Shown here: piece after piece, positions 41,329 through 50,109 of the stretch
How positions within the stretch are numbered: position 1 is the stretch's first letter
Layout of the letters: every line of letters starts with the position of its first letter
Origin: Thiogranum sp.
GTDB lineage: Bacteria; Pseudomonadota; Gammaproteobacteria; DSM-19610
Reading direction: 5' to 3'
DNA: 64,000 nucleotides
Assembly (NCBI GenBank): GCA_030148775.1
Contig: JASBST010000108.1
Location: 1 to 64,000, forward strand
Notes under the pieces: model-generated
What the model saw: only the letters and a program-made list of their open reading frames with translations
Databases searched by the model: none
Told to the model about the DNA's origin: nothing
Translations under genes and position numbers: made by a program

Positions 41329-41367
41329 ACCCAGGGCGTCCCGACTAGTTGCTCCAAGCCTCCGCTA

Positions 41368-41607
41368 TCACGACAAACTGTGGCTGGAGTCGTCTCGGCG
41401 CCGACGGCGGCATTCCATTCCGGGAGAATGCAAAGTCAGGTCCAGGCGATACCAACCATCGAGATCGACCGTCTGCCGTTTGCCGCTGATGTTCTCCAGC
41501 ACCACCAACCGGGCTCTGCGACCCGCGTGCAAAACGACCCGCACCTGCTGCAATTGCCCCACCAGATTGGTATACCAATAGCCGGGCATGGGTTTGTGTG
41601 CCAGCAT
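41368..41607 (-). CDS. Small conserved-looking protein downstream of nrdJb
   Basis: A basic protein of 79 residues starting MLAHKPMPGYWYTNLVGQLQ and continuing VRVVLHAGRRARLVVLENIS. DGWYRLDLTLHS is followed by an arginine-rich tail. The alternating pattern suggests a small beta protein. I do not recognise the family. AGAGAGAA precedes the ATG at 41607, which lies 32 nt after the nrdJb stop, so it could be the third cistron of the reductase operon. A longer in-frame start at 41724 would overlap nrdJb and looks less likely. Confidence 0.55.
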   Translation of the reverse strand: MLAHKPMPGYWYTNLVGQLQQVRVVLHAGRRARLVVLENISGKRQTVDLDGWYRLDLTLHSPGMECRRRRRDDSSHSLS

Positions 41608-41639
41608 GTTTTCTCTCTGCAGTTTGTTATCCAACAGGT

Positions 41640-42338
41640 TTATCCACATTTCGACTCGCCGCAATTGAGGCAAGTCATGCAACCGTCCATTTTCACTGTC
41701 GCCTTGGTATTGCACTTGAGACACAATTGGGCACCCGGCGGAAAATCGCCGCTATTGCCCTGATCGGCGACGTTTTGCGCATGCTCGTACTGGGCCCGTT
41801 TTTCCGCCACGAGTTTACGCTGATGCTCGTCCAAACCGTCGTCTTTCAGCATGCCTATCATGCGCAGATGACATTCGATCGCATCCCCGATCTCCGCCAC
41901 CAGCGACGGCATGTACTTGCCGCCTTTCTTGAAATATCCGCCGCGCGGATCGAACACCGAACGCAACTCCTCCACCAGAAAGGTCACGTCGCCGCCTTTG
42001 CGAAACACGGCCGAAACAATCCGGGTGAGAGCGACTATCCACTGGAAGTGGTCCATGTTCTTCGAATTGATAAAGATTTCGAAGGGCCGCCGAAGCTCGT
42101 GTTGGGTTCCCGGATTCAGAACCACGTCGTTTATAGTGATGTACAGCGCGTGCTCTGACAAGGGTGTTTTTACCTTATATGTGGAACCCAACAACATTTC
42201 CGGGCGTTCCAGCTTCTCGTACAACTGCACCACTTTGTCTTCGGCGATCTCGGCGACCGGCGCGGCGGGCGCGGACGGCGCCGCGTCATTTTCCCGCAGC
42301 ACTTCGTAACCCACTATCTTCTGGCTAATTTTCTTCAC
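41640..42338 (-). CDS. nrdJ: NrdJb: C-terminal half of split class II ribonucleotide reductase
   Basis: A 232-residue protein carrying the TSCPD-type region (about 75-175, ALYITINDVVLNPGTQHELR, HFQWIVALTRIVSAVF, SLVAEIGDAIECHLRM). The C-terminal end has paired cysteines, CLKCNTKATVKMDGCMTCLN and CGESKCG, which regenerate the active-site disulfide in this reductase group. It follows nrdJa by 29 nt in the same orientation. The split NrdJa/NrdJb arrangement is known from Pseudomonas and other gammaproteobacteria. Confidence 0.9.
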   Translation of the reverse strand: MKKISQKIVGYEVLRENDAAPSAPAAPVAEIAEDKVVQLYEKLERPEMLLGSTYKVKTPLSEHALYITINDVVLNPGTQHELRRPFEIFINSKNMDHFQWIVALTRIVSAVFRKGGDVTFLVEELRSVFDPRGGYFKKGGKYMPSLVAEIGDAIECHLRMIGMLKDDGLDEHQRKLVAEKRAQYEHAQNVADQGNSGDFPPGAQLCLKCNTKATVKMDGCMTCLNCGESKCG

Positions 42339-42367
42339 TGTTTGCTACCCCTGGAAACGCGACGCGT

Positions 42368-44521
42368 TCAGAATTTACCGTAATAGCCCTCTTTCAGGGC
42401 ATCGTACAGATTGGCGGCGGTATGAACTTCCCCGTCGTATTCGATTTCCTCATTGCCCCTGAGCTGCACCTGGCTGCCGTCCTCCAGGGTGAACTGATAG
42501 GTGGTACCGGCCAGATCCTTCTCCTTGACCAGTACGCCCTGGAAGGCTTCGGGGTTGAAACGGAAGGTGGTGCACCCCTTCAGACCTTGCTGATAGGCAT
42601 AGAGGTAAATATCCTTGAAATCCTCGAAAGGGTAGTCGGTGGGCACGTTGGCGGTCTTGGAGATGGACGAATCCACCCATTTCTGCGCCGCCGCCTGAAT
42701 ATCCACATGCTCCTTTGGCGTGATGTCGTCGGCGGAAAGAAAATAGTCCGGCAGGCGCTGTTCGTCGTCCTCGGCAAACGGCATCGCATCGGGATTGACC
42801 AGCGCCCGATAAGCCAGCATTTCGAACGAATAGACGCCGACCTTCTCCTTGGTCTTGCGCCCTTCGCGGATGACGTTACGGGAATAATGGTGAGCGAAAC
42901 TCGGCTCGATCCCGTTGCTGGCGTTATTGGCCAGCGACAGGGAAATGGTCCCCGTGGGCGCAATCGACGAATGATGGGTGAAACGGGCGCCGGTTTCGGC
43001 CAGCGCATCCACCAGCCCGGGATCGATCTCGGCAACCTGTTGCATATAGCGGCTGTAACGCGCGTGCAGCACCTTGCCGGCGACGTTGTCGCCGACGCGA
43101 TAGCCGTCGCGCTTCATTTCGGGACGCTTGCGCAGCATTTCATGGGTGACCTCAAAGTACTGCTCCAGGACCGGTGCCGGCCCTTTTTCACGCGCCAGAT
43201 CCAGCGCCACACGCCAGCCGGTCAGCGCCAGCTCCCGGCTTACCTTGCCGGTGAATTCCACCGACTCCGCCGAGCCGTACTTCATGCGCAACATCGTCAG
43301 CGTCGAGCCCAGGCCCAGAAATCCCATACCGTGCCGGCGCTTGCTGGTGATTTCCTCGCGCTGCGCGCCCAGGGGCAGGCCATTGATCTCGACCACGTTG
43401 TCCAACATGCGGGTGAAAATGGCGACGACTTTGGCAAATTCCTCCCAATCGAAATAGGCTTTTTCGGTAAAGGGATGACGCACGAATTTGGTCAAATTGA
43501 CCGAGCCGAGCAGACAGGAACCGTAAGGCGGCAACGGCTGTTCGCCACAAGGATTGGTGGCGCGCACGTTCTCCACGAACCAGTTGTTGTTCATCTCATT
43601 GACCTTATCAATAAGTATGAATCCCGGTTCGGCGAAATCGTAGGTCGAGGCCATGATCATGTCCCACAGACGGCGGGCGCGAATGATGCGATACACCTTG
43701 CAGGCCACCAGGCCGGCCTCGTTGCTCAAATAGTTCCGCTGCGTCGGCCATTCCCGCCAGACCACCTGATTGGTATCGTAGAGATCAATGGTGCCGTCTT
43801 CGGCCTCCTGCGCATTGAGCGGAAAGGCCAGTTTCCAATCGGCATCGCGGCTGACCGCCTCCATGAACTCCTGGGTGATCAACAGCGACAAATTGAACTG
43901 GCGCAGGCGACCGTCTTCGCGCTTGGCACGAATGAAATCCATGACATCCGGATGCCCCACATCGAAGGTCGCCATCTGTGCCCCGCGGCGTCCCCCGGCC
44001 GAGGAGACCGTGAAACACATCTTGTCATAGATATCCATAAATGACAGCGGACCCGAGGTGTAGGCACCGGCGCCGGAGACATAGGCACCGCGCGGACGCA
44101 GCGTGGAAAATTCATAGCCGATGCCACAACCGGCCTTCAGCGTCAGGCCGGCCTCATGCACACGCTCGAGAATATTGTCCATCGAATCCTCGATGGTGCC
44201 CGACACCGTGCAATTGATGGTGGATGTGGCCGGCTTGTGCTCCAAGGCGCCGGCATTGGAGGTGATTCGTCCCGCGGGTATGGCGCCGTGGCGCAGCGCC
44301 CAGAGAAACTGCTCGTACCAGTGGCCGCGCTTTTCCTCGGTCTGCTCGACTTCGGACAGCGCCCGCGCCACGCGCTGATAGGTTTCGTCGATGGTGGCAT
44401 CCACCGGCACGCCGTCCTTGCTCTTCAAACGGTACTTCTTGTCCCAGATGTCCATGGACGCATCCTGCAGGGGGATTTCGGACACCTGTGTCGGGACGGG
44501 CTTCAGCTGCACTGATTTCAT
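42368..44521 (-). CDS. nrdJ: NrdJa: adenosylcobalamin-dependent ribonucleotide reductase, catalytic part
   Basis: The large subunit (717 residues) reduces ribonucleotides to deoxyribonucleotides using adenosylcobalamin, without oxygen. Visible are STINCTVSGTIEDSMDNILE near the N-terminus, the active-site block NPCGEQPLPPYGSCLLGSVN with its radical-transfer cysteine, and APTGTISLSLANNASNGIEP. The C-terminal glycyl-like part is absent, because the regenerating cysteines are on NrdJb. The ATG at 44521 has AAGGAG about 12 nt upstream. A start 49 codons earlier would run across the promoter and the NrdR box, so it is rejected. Confidence 0.94.
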   Translation of the reverse strand: MKSVQLKPVPTQVSEIPLQDASMDIWDKKYRLKSKDGVPVDATIDETYQRVARALSEVEQTEEKRGHWYEQFLWALRHGAIPAGRITSNAGALEHKPATSTINCTVSGTIEDSMDNILERVHEAGLTLKAGCGIGYEFSTLRPRGAYVSGAGAYTSGPLSFMDIYDKMCFTVSSAGGRRGAQMATFDVGHPDVMDFIRAKREDGRLRQFNLSLLITQEFMEAVSRDADWKLAFPLNAQEAEDGTIDLYDTNQVVWREWPTQRNYLSNEAGLVACKVYRIIRARRLWDMIMASTYDFAEPGFILIDKVNEMNNNWFVENVRATNPCGEQPLPPYGSCLLGSVNLTKFVRHPFTEKAYFDWEEFAKVVAIFTRMLDNVVEINGLPLGAQREEITSKRRHGMGFLGLGSTLTMLRMKYGSAESVEFTGKVSRELALTGWRVALDLAREKGPAPVLEQYFEVTHEMLRKRPEMKRDGYRVGDNVAGKVLHARYSRYMQQVAEIDPGLVDALAETGARFTHHSSIAPTGTISLSLANNASNGIEPSFAHHYSRNVIREGRKTKEKVGVYSFEMLAYRALVNPDAMPFAEDDEQRLPDYFLSADDITPKEHVDIQAAAQKWVDSSISKTANVPTDYPFEDFKDIYLYAYQQGLKGCTTFRFNPEAFQGVLVKEKDLAGTTYQFTLEDGSQVQLRGNEEIEYDGEVHTAANLYDALKEGYYGKF

Positions 44522-44611
44522 CGTGATAACCGACTCCTTGTAGCTTTTATTATCGCAGTCGCCGCAATGCCCAAAGTTGATACAGGACAGATTGCACCGC
44601 TTTCCGGGCGA

Positions 44612-44668
44612 CCACAAGATATTGTGTGAACGAGCACTAAGATTAGGCCCCGAAACCAGCCCTGTCAA
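44612..44668 (-). promoter_or_regulatory. nrdJ promoter with NrdR box
   Basis: On the minus strand TTGACA (44668-44663), a 17-nt spacer and TAATCT (44645-44640) predict a start near 44633. Immediately downstream stands CCACAAGATATTGTGT (44627-44612), which matches the NrdR box at 14 of 16 positions. A repressor there would cover about +6 to +21. NrdR, responding to ATP/dATP, represses reductase genes in many bacteria. No cobalamin-riboswitch B12 box is visible. Confidence 0.72.
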
Positions 44669-44771
44669 GCATCGGGCGCGGATAAAAGAAATAATTTTAT
44701 ACTTATATAATTCAATTAGTTATTAAACAACCGCGCTATGGCCATCAGAGCTTTTCCAAGCTTTTACCGAT

Positions 44772-44806
44772 TTGTCCAAAAAACCTCAAAACACTATATA
44801 TTGTGC
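44772..44806 (+). promoter_or_regulatory. Likely degQ promoter with overlapping NrdR box
   Basis: TTGTCC (44772-44777), a 17-nt spacer and TATATA (44795-44800) form a plus-strand promoter. The NrdR-type palindrome ACACTATATATTGTGC (44791-44806, 15 of 16 positions) lies directly over the -10 element. It could repress degQ or act at a distance with the second box near nrdJ. The two centres are about 179 bp apart. The remainder of 44522-44918 shows no gene. Confidence 0.62.
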
Positions 44807-44918
44807 TTCTTATATTCCCGGAATCGGTCATAAATCAAGGCGTTTTTCGGCTGCGGAAACTTGCGCACCGCATGCCTGTCTTTAGTATCTTTCCAGCTCA
44901 TCCGCGGAGAGACCGACG

Positions 44919-46295
44919 TTGTCATACCCAAAACAGTACCCACGCTTCGCCGCCGTACTCATCCTGCTCACCTCGATCCTTCCATTGACACCGCTGTTGG
45001 CATCGCTGCCCGCCAGTGTCGACGGAACGCCGCTACCGACCTTGGCCCCGATGCTAACCCGGGCCACTCCCGCCGTGGTCAACATCGCCGCCATCGGTCA
45101 CGTCGAGATCAGGCAGAATCCGCTGATGCTGGACCCGTTCTTCCGCCACTTCTTCGCCATTCCCGAGCAACCCCGGCGGCGGCAGACACAGAGCCTGGGA
45201 TCGGGCGTCATTGTGGACGCCGCGAACGGCTATATCCTGACCAACAATCACGTCATCGAACAGGCCGACAAGATCAGCGTCAAATTGCGTGACGGACGCG
45301 AATTCGACGCCAAGCTGCTGGGCACCGACAAGGCCTCGGATATCGCGGTGATTCAGATACCGGCCGAGAACCTGACCGCCTTGCCGCTGGCCAATTCGGA
45401 GTCCTTGCAGGTCGGCGACTTCGTCGTCGCCATCGGCAACCCGTTCGGGCTTGGGCAGACAGTAACCTCAGGCATTGTCAGCGCGCTGGGACGGACCAAT
45501 CTCGGCATCGAAGGCTATGAAGATTTCATCCAGACCGACGCTTCGATCAATCCCGGCAATTCCGGCGGCGCGCTGGTGAATTTGCGCGGCGAGCTGGTCG
45601 GAATCAACACAGCGATACTCGCCCCGGGCGGTGGCAACGTCGGCATTGGTTTCGCGATACCCATCAATATGGCCGACAGTATCATGCAACAGCTGATCGA
45701 ACACGGCGAAGTCCGTCGCGGGGAACTCGGCATCACCGCCCAGGATCTGACCCCCGACCTGGCCCGGGCGATCGGCATCGATCGCAACCAGGGTACGGTC
45801 ATCTCGCGCATCCAACCCGCCTCCCCCGCCGCCCGCGGCGGCCTCAAGATCGGCGATGTCATTCTGGCGATCGACGGCAAACCGGTACGCAACTCGGGCG
45901 ATGTACGCAATCGCGTCGGCCTGCTGCGGGTAGGCACCAAACTCAACATGACGATCTGGCGCGACGGCCGCACCCTGCAACGCACCCTGACCATCGAGCC
46001 CAACCGTCAGGAAAAGCTGGCCGGCAAAGACGTGCACTATCAGCTTGCCGGCGCCATTTTCAGCGCGCTGCCCGATAGCCTGGCGCAACAGCAAAAGGAT
46101 GGCATCCTGGTCGTCTCGGTGACCCCTGAAAGTCCGGCGTGGCGCGCCAGTCTGCGTAAAAACGACATCATCCTGTCAGCCAACCGGCGAGCGCTGCACA
46201 CACTGGAGGACTTCCGTCGAGCGACCAAAGATCAGCGCAAACTGTTGCTGAACGTGCAACGGGGCGACGGCGCCATGTTCATACTATTGCAGTGA
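44919..46295 (+). CDS. degQ: Do-family periplasmic serine protease (DegQ/DegP-like)
   Basis: A 458-residue HtrA protease/chaperone of the periplasm. It has a signal peptide (about 1-31) and a trypsin-like domain at about 45-250. The triad is His111 (TNNHVIEQ), Asp141 (SDIAVIQ) and Ser215 (NPGNSGGALVN). Two PDZ domains follow (about 265-355 and 370-455), each with a GGL or SLRKNDII-type binding strand (SPAARGGLKIGDVILAIDGK). The long Q-loop typical of DegP is short here, which favours DegQ. It degrades or holds misfolded envelope proteins. Confidence 0.92.
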   Translation: MSYPKQYPRFAAVLILLTSILPLTPLLASLPASVDGTPLPTLAPMLTRATPAVVNIAAIGHVEIRQNPLMLDPFFRHFFAIPEQPRRRQTQSLGSGVIVDAANGYILTNNHVIEQADKISVKLRDGREFDAKLLGTDKASDIAVIQIPAENLTALPLANSESLQVGDFVVAIGNPFGLGQTVTSGIVSALGRTNLGIEGYEDFIQTDASINPGNSGGALVNLRGELVGINTAILAPGGGNVGIGFAIPINMADSIMQQLIEHGEVRRGELGITAQDLTPDLARAIGIDRNQGTVISRIQPASPAARGGLKIGDVILAIDGKPVRNSGDVRNRVGLLRVGTKLNMTIWRDGRTLQRTLTIEPNRQEKLAGKDVHYQLAGAIFSALPDSLAQQQKDGILVVSVTPESPAWRASLRKNDIILSANRRALHTLEDFRRATKDQRKLLLNVQRGDGAMFILLQ

Positions 46296-46423
46296 TCAGC
46301 CACCATGGACCGCGCACGACGATGACAACAGTTCTTCAACAATGATACGCTGGGCGCTCGACGGGTATCGCAACAACCGATACTATCGGTCAAACTATCG
46401 GCGGCAGGGAAAAGACCCACTAG

Positions 46424-48685
46424 GTGGAGCGCTCGGTCACTACACACATTCGCACGTGGGGAGCAGCGTATTTATTGGTGGTGATCGGCATCGCCGCCAC
46501 CCTGGTCGGCGCCCACCGGCATTCGCAGACGGTGGAATTCCAGGAACGAACCTACTTCGAACAACGCGCCCGCGATCTGCACAACACGCTGCAGGAACGC
46601 ATCAACCTCAACGTCAACGCCTTGGTCGGCGTGCGCGCGTTGTTTGACGCCAGCCAGCAGGTCGACAACAACGAATTTCAAGCCTATCTGCGCAGCACCC
46701 GGATTTTGAAGCACAACCCGGGCCTGAGACGGATCGGATATGCCCAGCGCCTGGAGGCGGAAACGGCGGGAAACATCCGCACTCGGATCAAGTACCTTGC
46801 GCCGAGCAACCCGGCACTGCCTGGCAACAGACTTTGCCATCCTCCGCTGGTGCATCCGTATTGCGAACTGGCTCGCAACAGCGGGATCCCTATCGGCACA
46901 CGCTGGGTAGAAAACACCGCCGATGCGCAGCACCGTTATTCGCTGCTGTTGGTACCGGTTTATGGCGATCGCGAGCTGGCGACAAACGTCGCCAAACGCC
47001 GTCACGGCCTGACGGGGTTCATTTTCGCAGAGTTTTCATTGGATGAGTTGCTCGCCGATATCCGTGGGCGCCGTCTGTACCGGGCGCTTCAGATCGACGT
47101 CCTGGACCATCAGACGGATGCGAAACACAACATAGCGCCATCGCGGGGCGCGCGTGACGGACACAAGCTCAGCTATGTGGCACCGCTGTCGCTCGGCGGT
47201 ACCGACTGGTACCTGCACGTCGCCCCCACCTCCGAGTTCAGATTTCCCGCGGTGCGCGATCGACTGATACTGATATTGGTCGGCGGCTCGATATTGACCT
47301 GTTTATTGACCTACCTGGCGATCGTGCAGGCGCGTGTCATTCGCGACCGTAAACGTCAGACCGACGAACTCGAACACCAAGTCATGCACGACTCGCTGAC
47401 CGGGATGCCGAACCGTTTTTTTCTTCACCGCGAGCTGCTACGCACGGGCGCTGACCCGAACGTCGCGCCGAGCCGGTTCACGCTGGGATTGATCGATCTC
47501 GACGGGTTCAAGGAGATCAACGACACGCTGGGGCACCAGGCGGGCGACAGGGTGTTGAGAGAACTGGGTCCGCGCTTGCGCCACCAACTGGGTGAGCGTG
47601 AAATCATTGTCCGCCTCGGCGGGGACGAATTCGCGGTGGTGGATTACAGCGCCCGCAACGTCGCGGCCGCCAATGATTGCGCGCGCCGCATTCTCAAGGC
47701 CCTGCACGAGCCGTTTGAAGTCTCCGGCATCAAAATACGCGTGGGGGCGAGCATCGGCCTCGCACTCTACCCCCTGCACGGCGACGACGCCGGGGCGCTG
47801 CTGCGCTGTGCCGATGTGGCCATGTACGCTGCCAAACAACGGGGGTCGGGCTTTGAGCTCTACGACGCGCAAAACGATCCGCACACCCCGCGCCGCCTGG
47901 CGCTGATGACGGAACTGCAGGACGCGATTCGCGGCGAACAGTTGGAGTTGCACTATCAACCGATTATAGAAATAGCCAGCGGCGCCGTAGTCTGTGCCGA
48001 AGCGCTGCTGCGCTGGAGACATCCGGTCCATGGGCTCATACCACCGGACGAGTTCATCCCGCAGGTGGAAAACCACGACCTGATCCGACCGCTGTCACTT
48101 TGGGTGCTCGATAAGGCACTGGCCGAGAACCGCGATTGGCAGAAACAGGGCATCGACGTCAAGGTCGCGGTCAACATGTCGGCGCGCAACATCCAGGATC
48201 TGGATCTGCCGGAGCAGATCGAAGCCGCGCTCCGGCGCCATGGCGTGGACGCACGGCTGTTGGAGCTGGAGCTGACGGAGACGGCGGTCATGCAGGATCG
48301 CGACCGCTCCTACGAGGTATTGGGCAAAATCTCCGCGCTCGGCGTGGGTATCGTCATCGACGACTTCGGCACCGGCTACTCCTCCCTCGCCTATTTGCGC
48401 ACCCTGCCGGTGCGCGCGTTCAAGATCGACCGCTCGTTCGTGGTCGATATGGCTCACAACGACAACGCCGCGGTGATCGTGCGTGCCTTAATCGATCTGG
48501 CGCACAACATTGGTCTGACGGTGGTTGCCGAAGGGATCGAACAACAGGACAGCTGGGACGTATTGGAGATACTGCGCTGCGATCATGGCCAGGGCTACTT
48601 GATCGCCCGGCCATTGACAGCCCCTGCCCTGGCCGATTGGATGAAAAAGCGACGGACAAATCACCCGACCCCGGCGCCGACCTGA
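46424..48685 (+). CDS. CHASE-GGDEF-EAL cyclic-di-GMP turnover protein
   Basis: A 753-residue membrane-bound signalling protein beginning with a GTG. The first transmembrane helix is about 13-29 (AAYLLVVIGIAATLVG). A CHASE-type periplasmic sensor spans about 35-275 (RDLHNTLQERINLNVNALVG). The second helix is about 283-303. The GGDEF domain (about 325-485) has an intact RLGGDEF motif and LGHQAGDRVL. The EAL domain (about 500-745) has AEALLRW, ELELTETAVM and IDDFGTGYSSLAYLR, so both synthase and phosphodiesterase sites look complete. A two-hairpin repeat with a terminator follows it. Confidence 0.92.
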   Translation: MERSVTTHIRTWGAAYLLVVIGIAATLVGAHRHSQTVEFQERTYFEQRARDLHNTLQERINLNVNALVGVRALFDASQQVDNNEFQAYLRSTRILKHNPGLRRIGYAQRLEAETAGNIRTRIKYLAPSNPALPGNRLCHPPLVHPYCELARNSGIPIGTRWVENTADAQHRYSLLLVPVYGDRELATNVAKRRHGLTGFIFAEFSLDELLADIRGRRLYRALQIDVLDHQTDAKHNIAPSRGARDGHKLSYVAPLSLGGTDWYLHVAPTSEFRFPAVRDRLILILVGGSILTCLLTYLAIVQARVIRDRKRQTDELEHQVMHDSLTGMPNRFFLHRELLRTGADPNVAPSRFTLGLIDLDGFKEINDTLGHQAGDRVLRELGPRLRHQLGEREIIVRLGGDEFAVVDYSARNVAAANDCARRILKALHEPFEVSGIKIRVGASIGLALYPLHGDDAGALLRCADVAMYAAKQRGSGFELYDAQNDPHTPRRLALMTELQDAIRGEQLELHYQPIIEIASGAVVCAEALLRWRHPVHGLIPPDEFIPQVENHDLIRPLSLWVLDKALAENRDWQKQGIDVKVAVNMSARNIQDLDLPEQIEAALRRHGVDARLLELELTETAVMQDRDRSYEVLGKISALGVGIVIDDFGTGYSSLAYLRTLPVRAFKIDRSFVVDMAHNDNAAVIVRALIDLAHNIGLTVVAEGIEQQDSWDVLEILRCDHGQGYLIARPLTAPALADWMKKRRTNHPTPAPT

Positions 48686-48778
48686 GCCGGTTGCCCGGCG
48701 TCGCGACGTGGCGCTGGACGACCAGACCGTCCGCGCCAAACAATTGGAATATATTGCCGGCAAATAGCGTCTATCCCT

Positions 48779-48843
48779 GTGAGCAGCATGCCAACGCTGT
48801 TCACTCCTTGACGTTCGAGCCCCTCTTCGGAGGGGCTTTTTTT
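48779..48843 (+). repeat. Double-hairpin repeat, copy A
   Basis: A 65-bp element about 85% identical to the one at 50011-50075. It consists of an imperfect palindrome (GTGAGCAGC / GCTGTTCAC) followed at 48818-48837 by AGCCCCTC-TTCG-GAGGGGCT and a T-run. The second hairpin is a strong rho-independent terminator for the GGDEF/EAL gene. Confidence 0.8.
48818..48843 (+). terminator. Rho-independent terminator within repeat copy A
   Basis: An 8-bp perfect stem (AGCCCCTC / GAGGGGCT) closed by a UUCG tetraloop and followed by seven T residues. It ends the transcript of the GGDEF/EAL gene about 130 nt after its stop codon. Confidence 0.88.
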
Positions 48844-48913
48844 ATTCGCTGATGGACACCTGCGCGCGGCACCTCTGCAAACCCCGGCGTTAGCCCGACC
48901 GTTTTCCGCCGCC

Positions 48914-49714
48914 CTACGGATTGTCCACTGTAAGTTCCTTATGTTCGGATTGCCAATCGGTGCAAAACTGCGCTTTACCAACTTTCCGTGTTACGGAAGT
49001 CCCGGTCGCCGACTTGTCCGCATAGCCAAATACGGTATTTTCGTCATAAAAAATATCCACTTGCGGAGCACATGTAGGGAACAAGTAATTACTGTAATGT
49101 GCTTTTGCCTTCAGACTGACGTAGGGACAACCCAGGACCGAGTCGTTATCGGACCAGGTTTCGCGGTTCCACCCGGACAGTGTCAACCACCAGAACTCAC
49201 CCTGCGTAGCAACCACCGAGGCAAAGGCGCAGGTTGGCGTCGGTGTCCACCAGATATTGCTCTTGACCTCGTTGATATCAATGCCCAACGGATCCTCGTA
49301 CCATGTCCTCATGACGGCATGAACGGCAAATACCGATGAGGTTTGAACGTCGTTCGATTGGGCCGTATCTTGCGGAAAAGTTCGAACCGGTCCGCTATCT
49401 GTCAATCCGCCCTCGGGGTGTACTAATTTTTTTTTTGCCTGAGTTCTACCCTGTACAACTAAAGAGCGGCAGGTATCAGGATCGTAGGCCAACTCATGTT
49501 CGACGACCGTCTCGCCTGCTTTTGCGTGCAACGTTGTCACGAATTCGCACATGCCGTCGATCGGTTTTCCTTCTCTAATAAAACGCGACTCTTCAACAAA
49601 ATTTTCAGGAGCCTTGAAACGAACGACATTCGGCCCGTCCAACTCGGGCGGTTGCGCCCAACTGCTGGCAGAAATACACCAAGTAACTGAAAACATTATT
49701 ATTATAGAGATCAT
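48914..49714 (-). CDS. Secreted protein of unknown function
   Basis: A 266-residue protein with a signal peptide starting MISIIIMFSVTWCISASSWA and cut near AQ. Several cysteines and many aromatic residues are spread through it (FWWLTLSGWNRETWSDNDSV, HYSNYLFPTCAPQVDIFYDE), which suggests a disulfide-bonded extracytoplasmic fold. I recognise no family. The ATG at 49714 is chosen because it opens the signal peptide directly. Upstream of it, 49715-50010 is AT-rich and shows no further gene. The gene lies between the two copies of the 65-bp repeat, and its base composition is more AT-rich than its neighbours. Confidence 0.68.
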   Translation of the reverse strand: MISIIIMFSVTWCISASSWAQPPELDGPNVVRFKAPENFVEESRFIREGKPIDGMCEFVTTLHAKAGETVVEHELAYDPDTCRSLVVQGRTQAKKKLVHPEGGLTDSGPVRTFPQDTAQSNDVQTSSVFAVHAVMRTWYEDPLGIDINEVKSNIWWTPTPTCAFASVVATQGEFWWLTLSGWNRETWSDNDSVLGCPYVSLKAKAHYSNYLFPTCAPQVDIFYDENTVFGYADKSATGTSVTRKVGKAQFCTDWQSEHKELTVDNP

Positions 49715-50010
49715 TCTAGCCGACACACCATAGCCTCCTCTTGCCAATAAATCTGTCTATGCGCTAATGCTTCGGCACTTGCGAGAATCCGCCTAACGCT
49801 GAATATAATATCTACCGCTACTGGCCATTCTGTGACCTTAGATTGAAAACCAACACTGTAAGATTCTACAGGCCGCCCGTGAACAGATGACGCCCCCCTG
49901 TCTCACGGCCACACGGTTCGCCAGTCGGGCAGGGACGGCGATCCCGCAAGCCACGTCTTCAGCTCCCTCTCCGCCGGCGCCAGACGATTGAAAGATATCG
50001 CCGGCTGTCA

Positions 50011-50075
50011 GTGAACAGCACGCCAAATGCTGTTCACTCCTTGGCGCTCGGGCCCCTCTTCGGAGGAGTTTTTTG
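50011..50075 (+). repeat. Double-hairpin repeat, copy B
   Basis: The first hairpin is perfect here: GTGAACAGCA pairs with TGCTGTTCAC over 10 bp around a 7-base loop. The second, CCCCTC-TTCG-GAGGAG with a T-run, has one mismatch relative to copy A and is a weaker terminator. The element ends 34 nt before the srkA start. A GTG at its first base opens an in-frame extension of srkA, but this is repeat sequence, not coding. Confidence 0.78.
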
Positions 50076-50109
50076 CCTGCATGGCGCCGAGGCCCGGTAT
50101 ACTGACCGC

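Noticed and set aside
42422-44044. A 540-codon open frame on the plus strand opposite nrdJa
   Set aside because: It is the antisense shadow of a highly conserved gene in GC-rich sequence and has no ribosome-binding site or recognisable motif.
44522-44918. Possible cobalamin riboswitch for the B12-dependent reductase
   Set aside because: No B12-box sequence or multi-stem core could be found. A sigma-70 promoter plus NrdR box explains the region.
50011-50109. Start of srkA at the GTG 33 codons upstream
   Set aside because: The extra residues are translated from repeat copy B, whose counterpart at 48779 lies in non-coding sequence. The family start matches the ATG at 50110.
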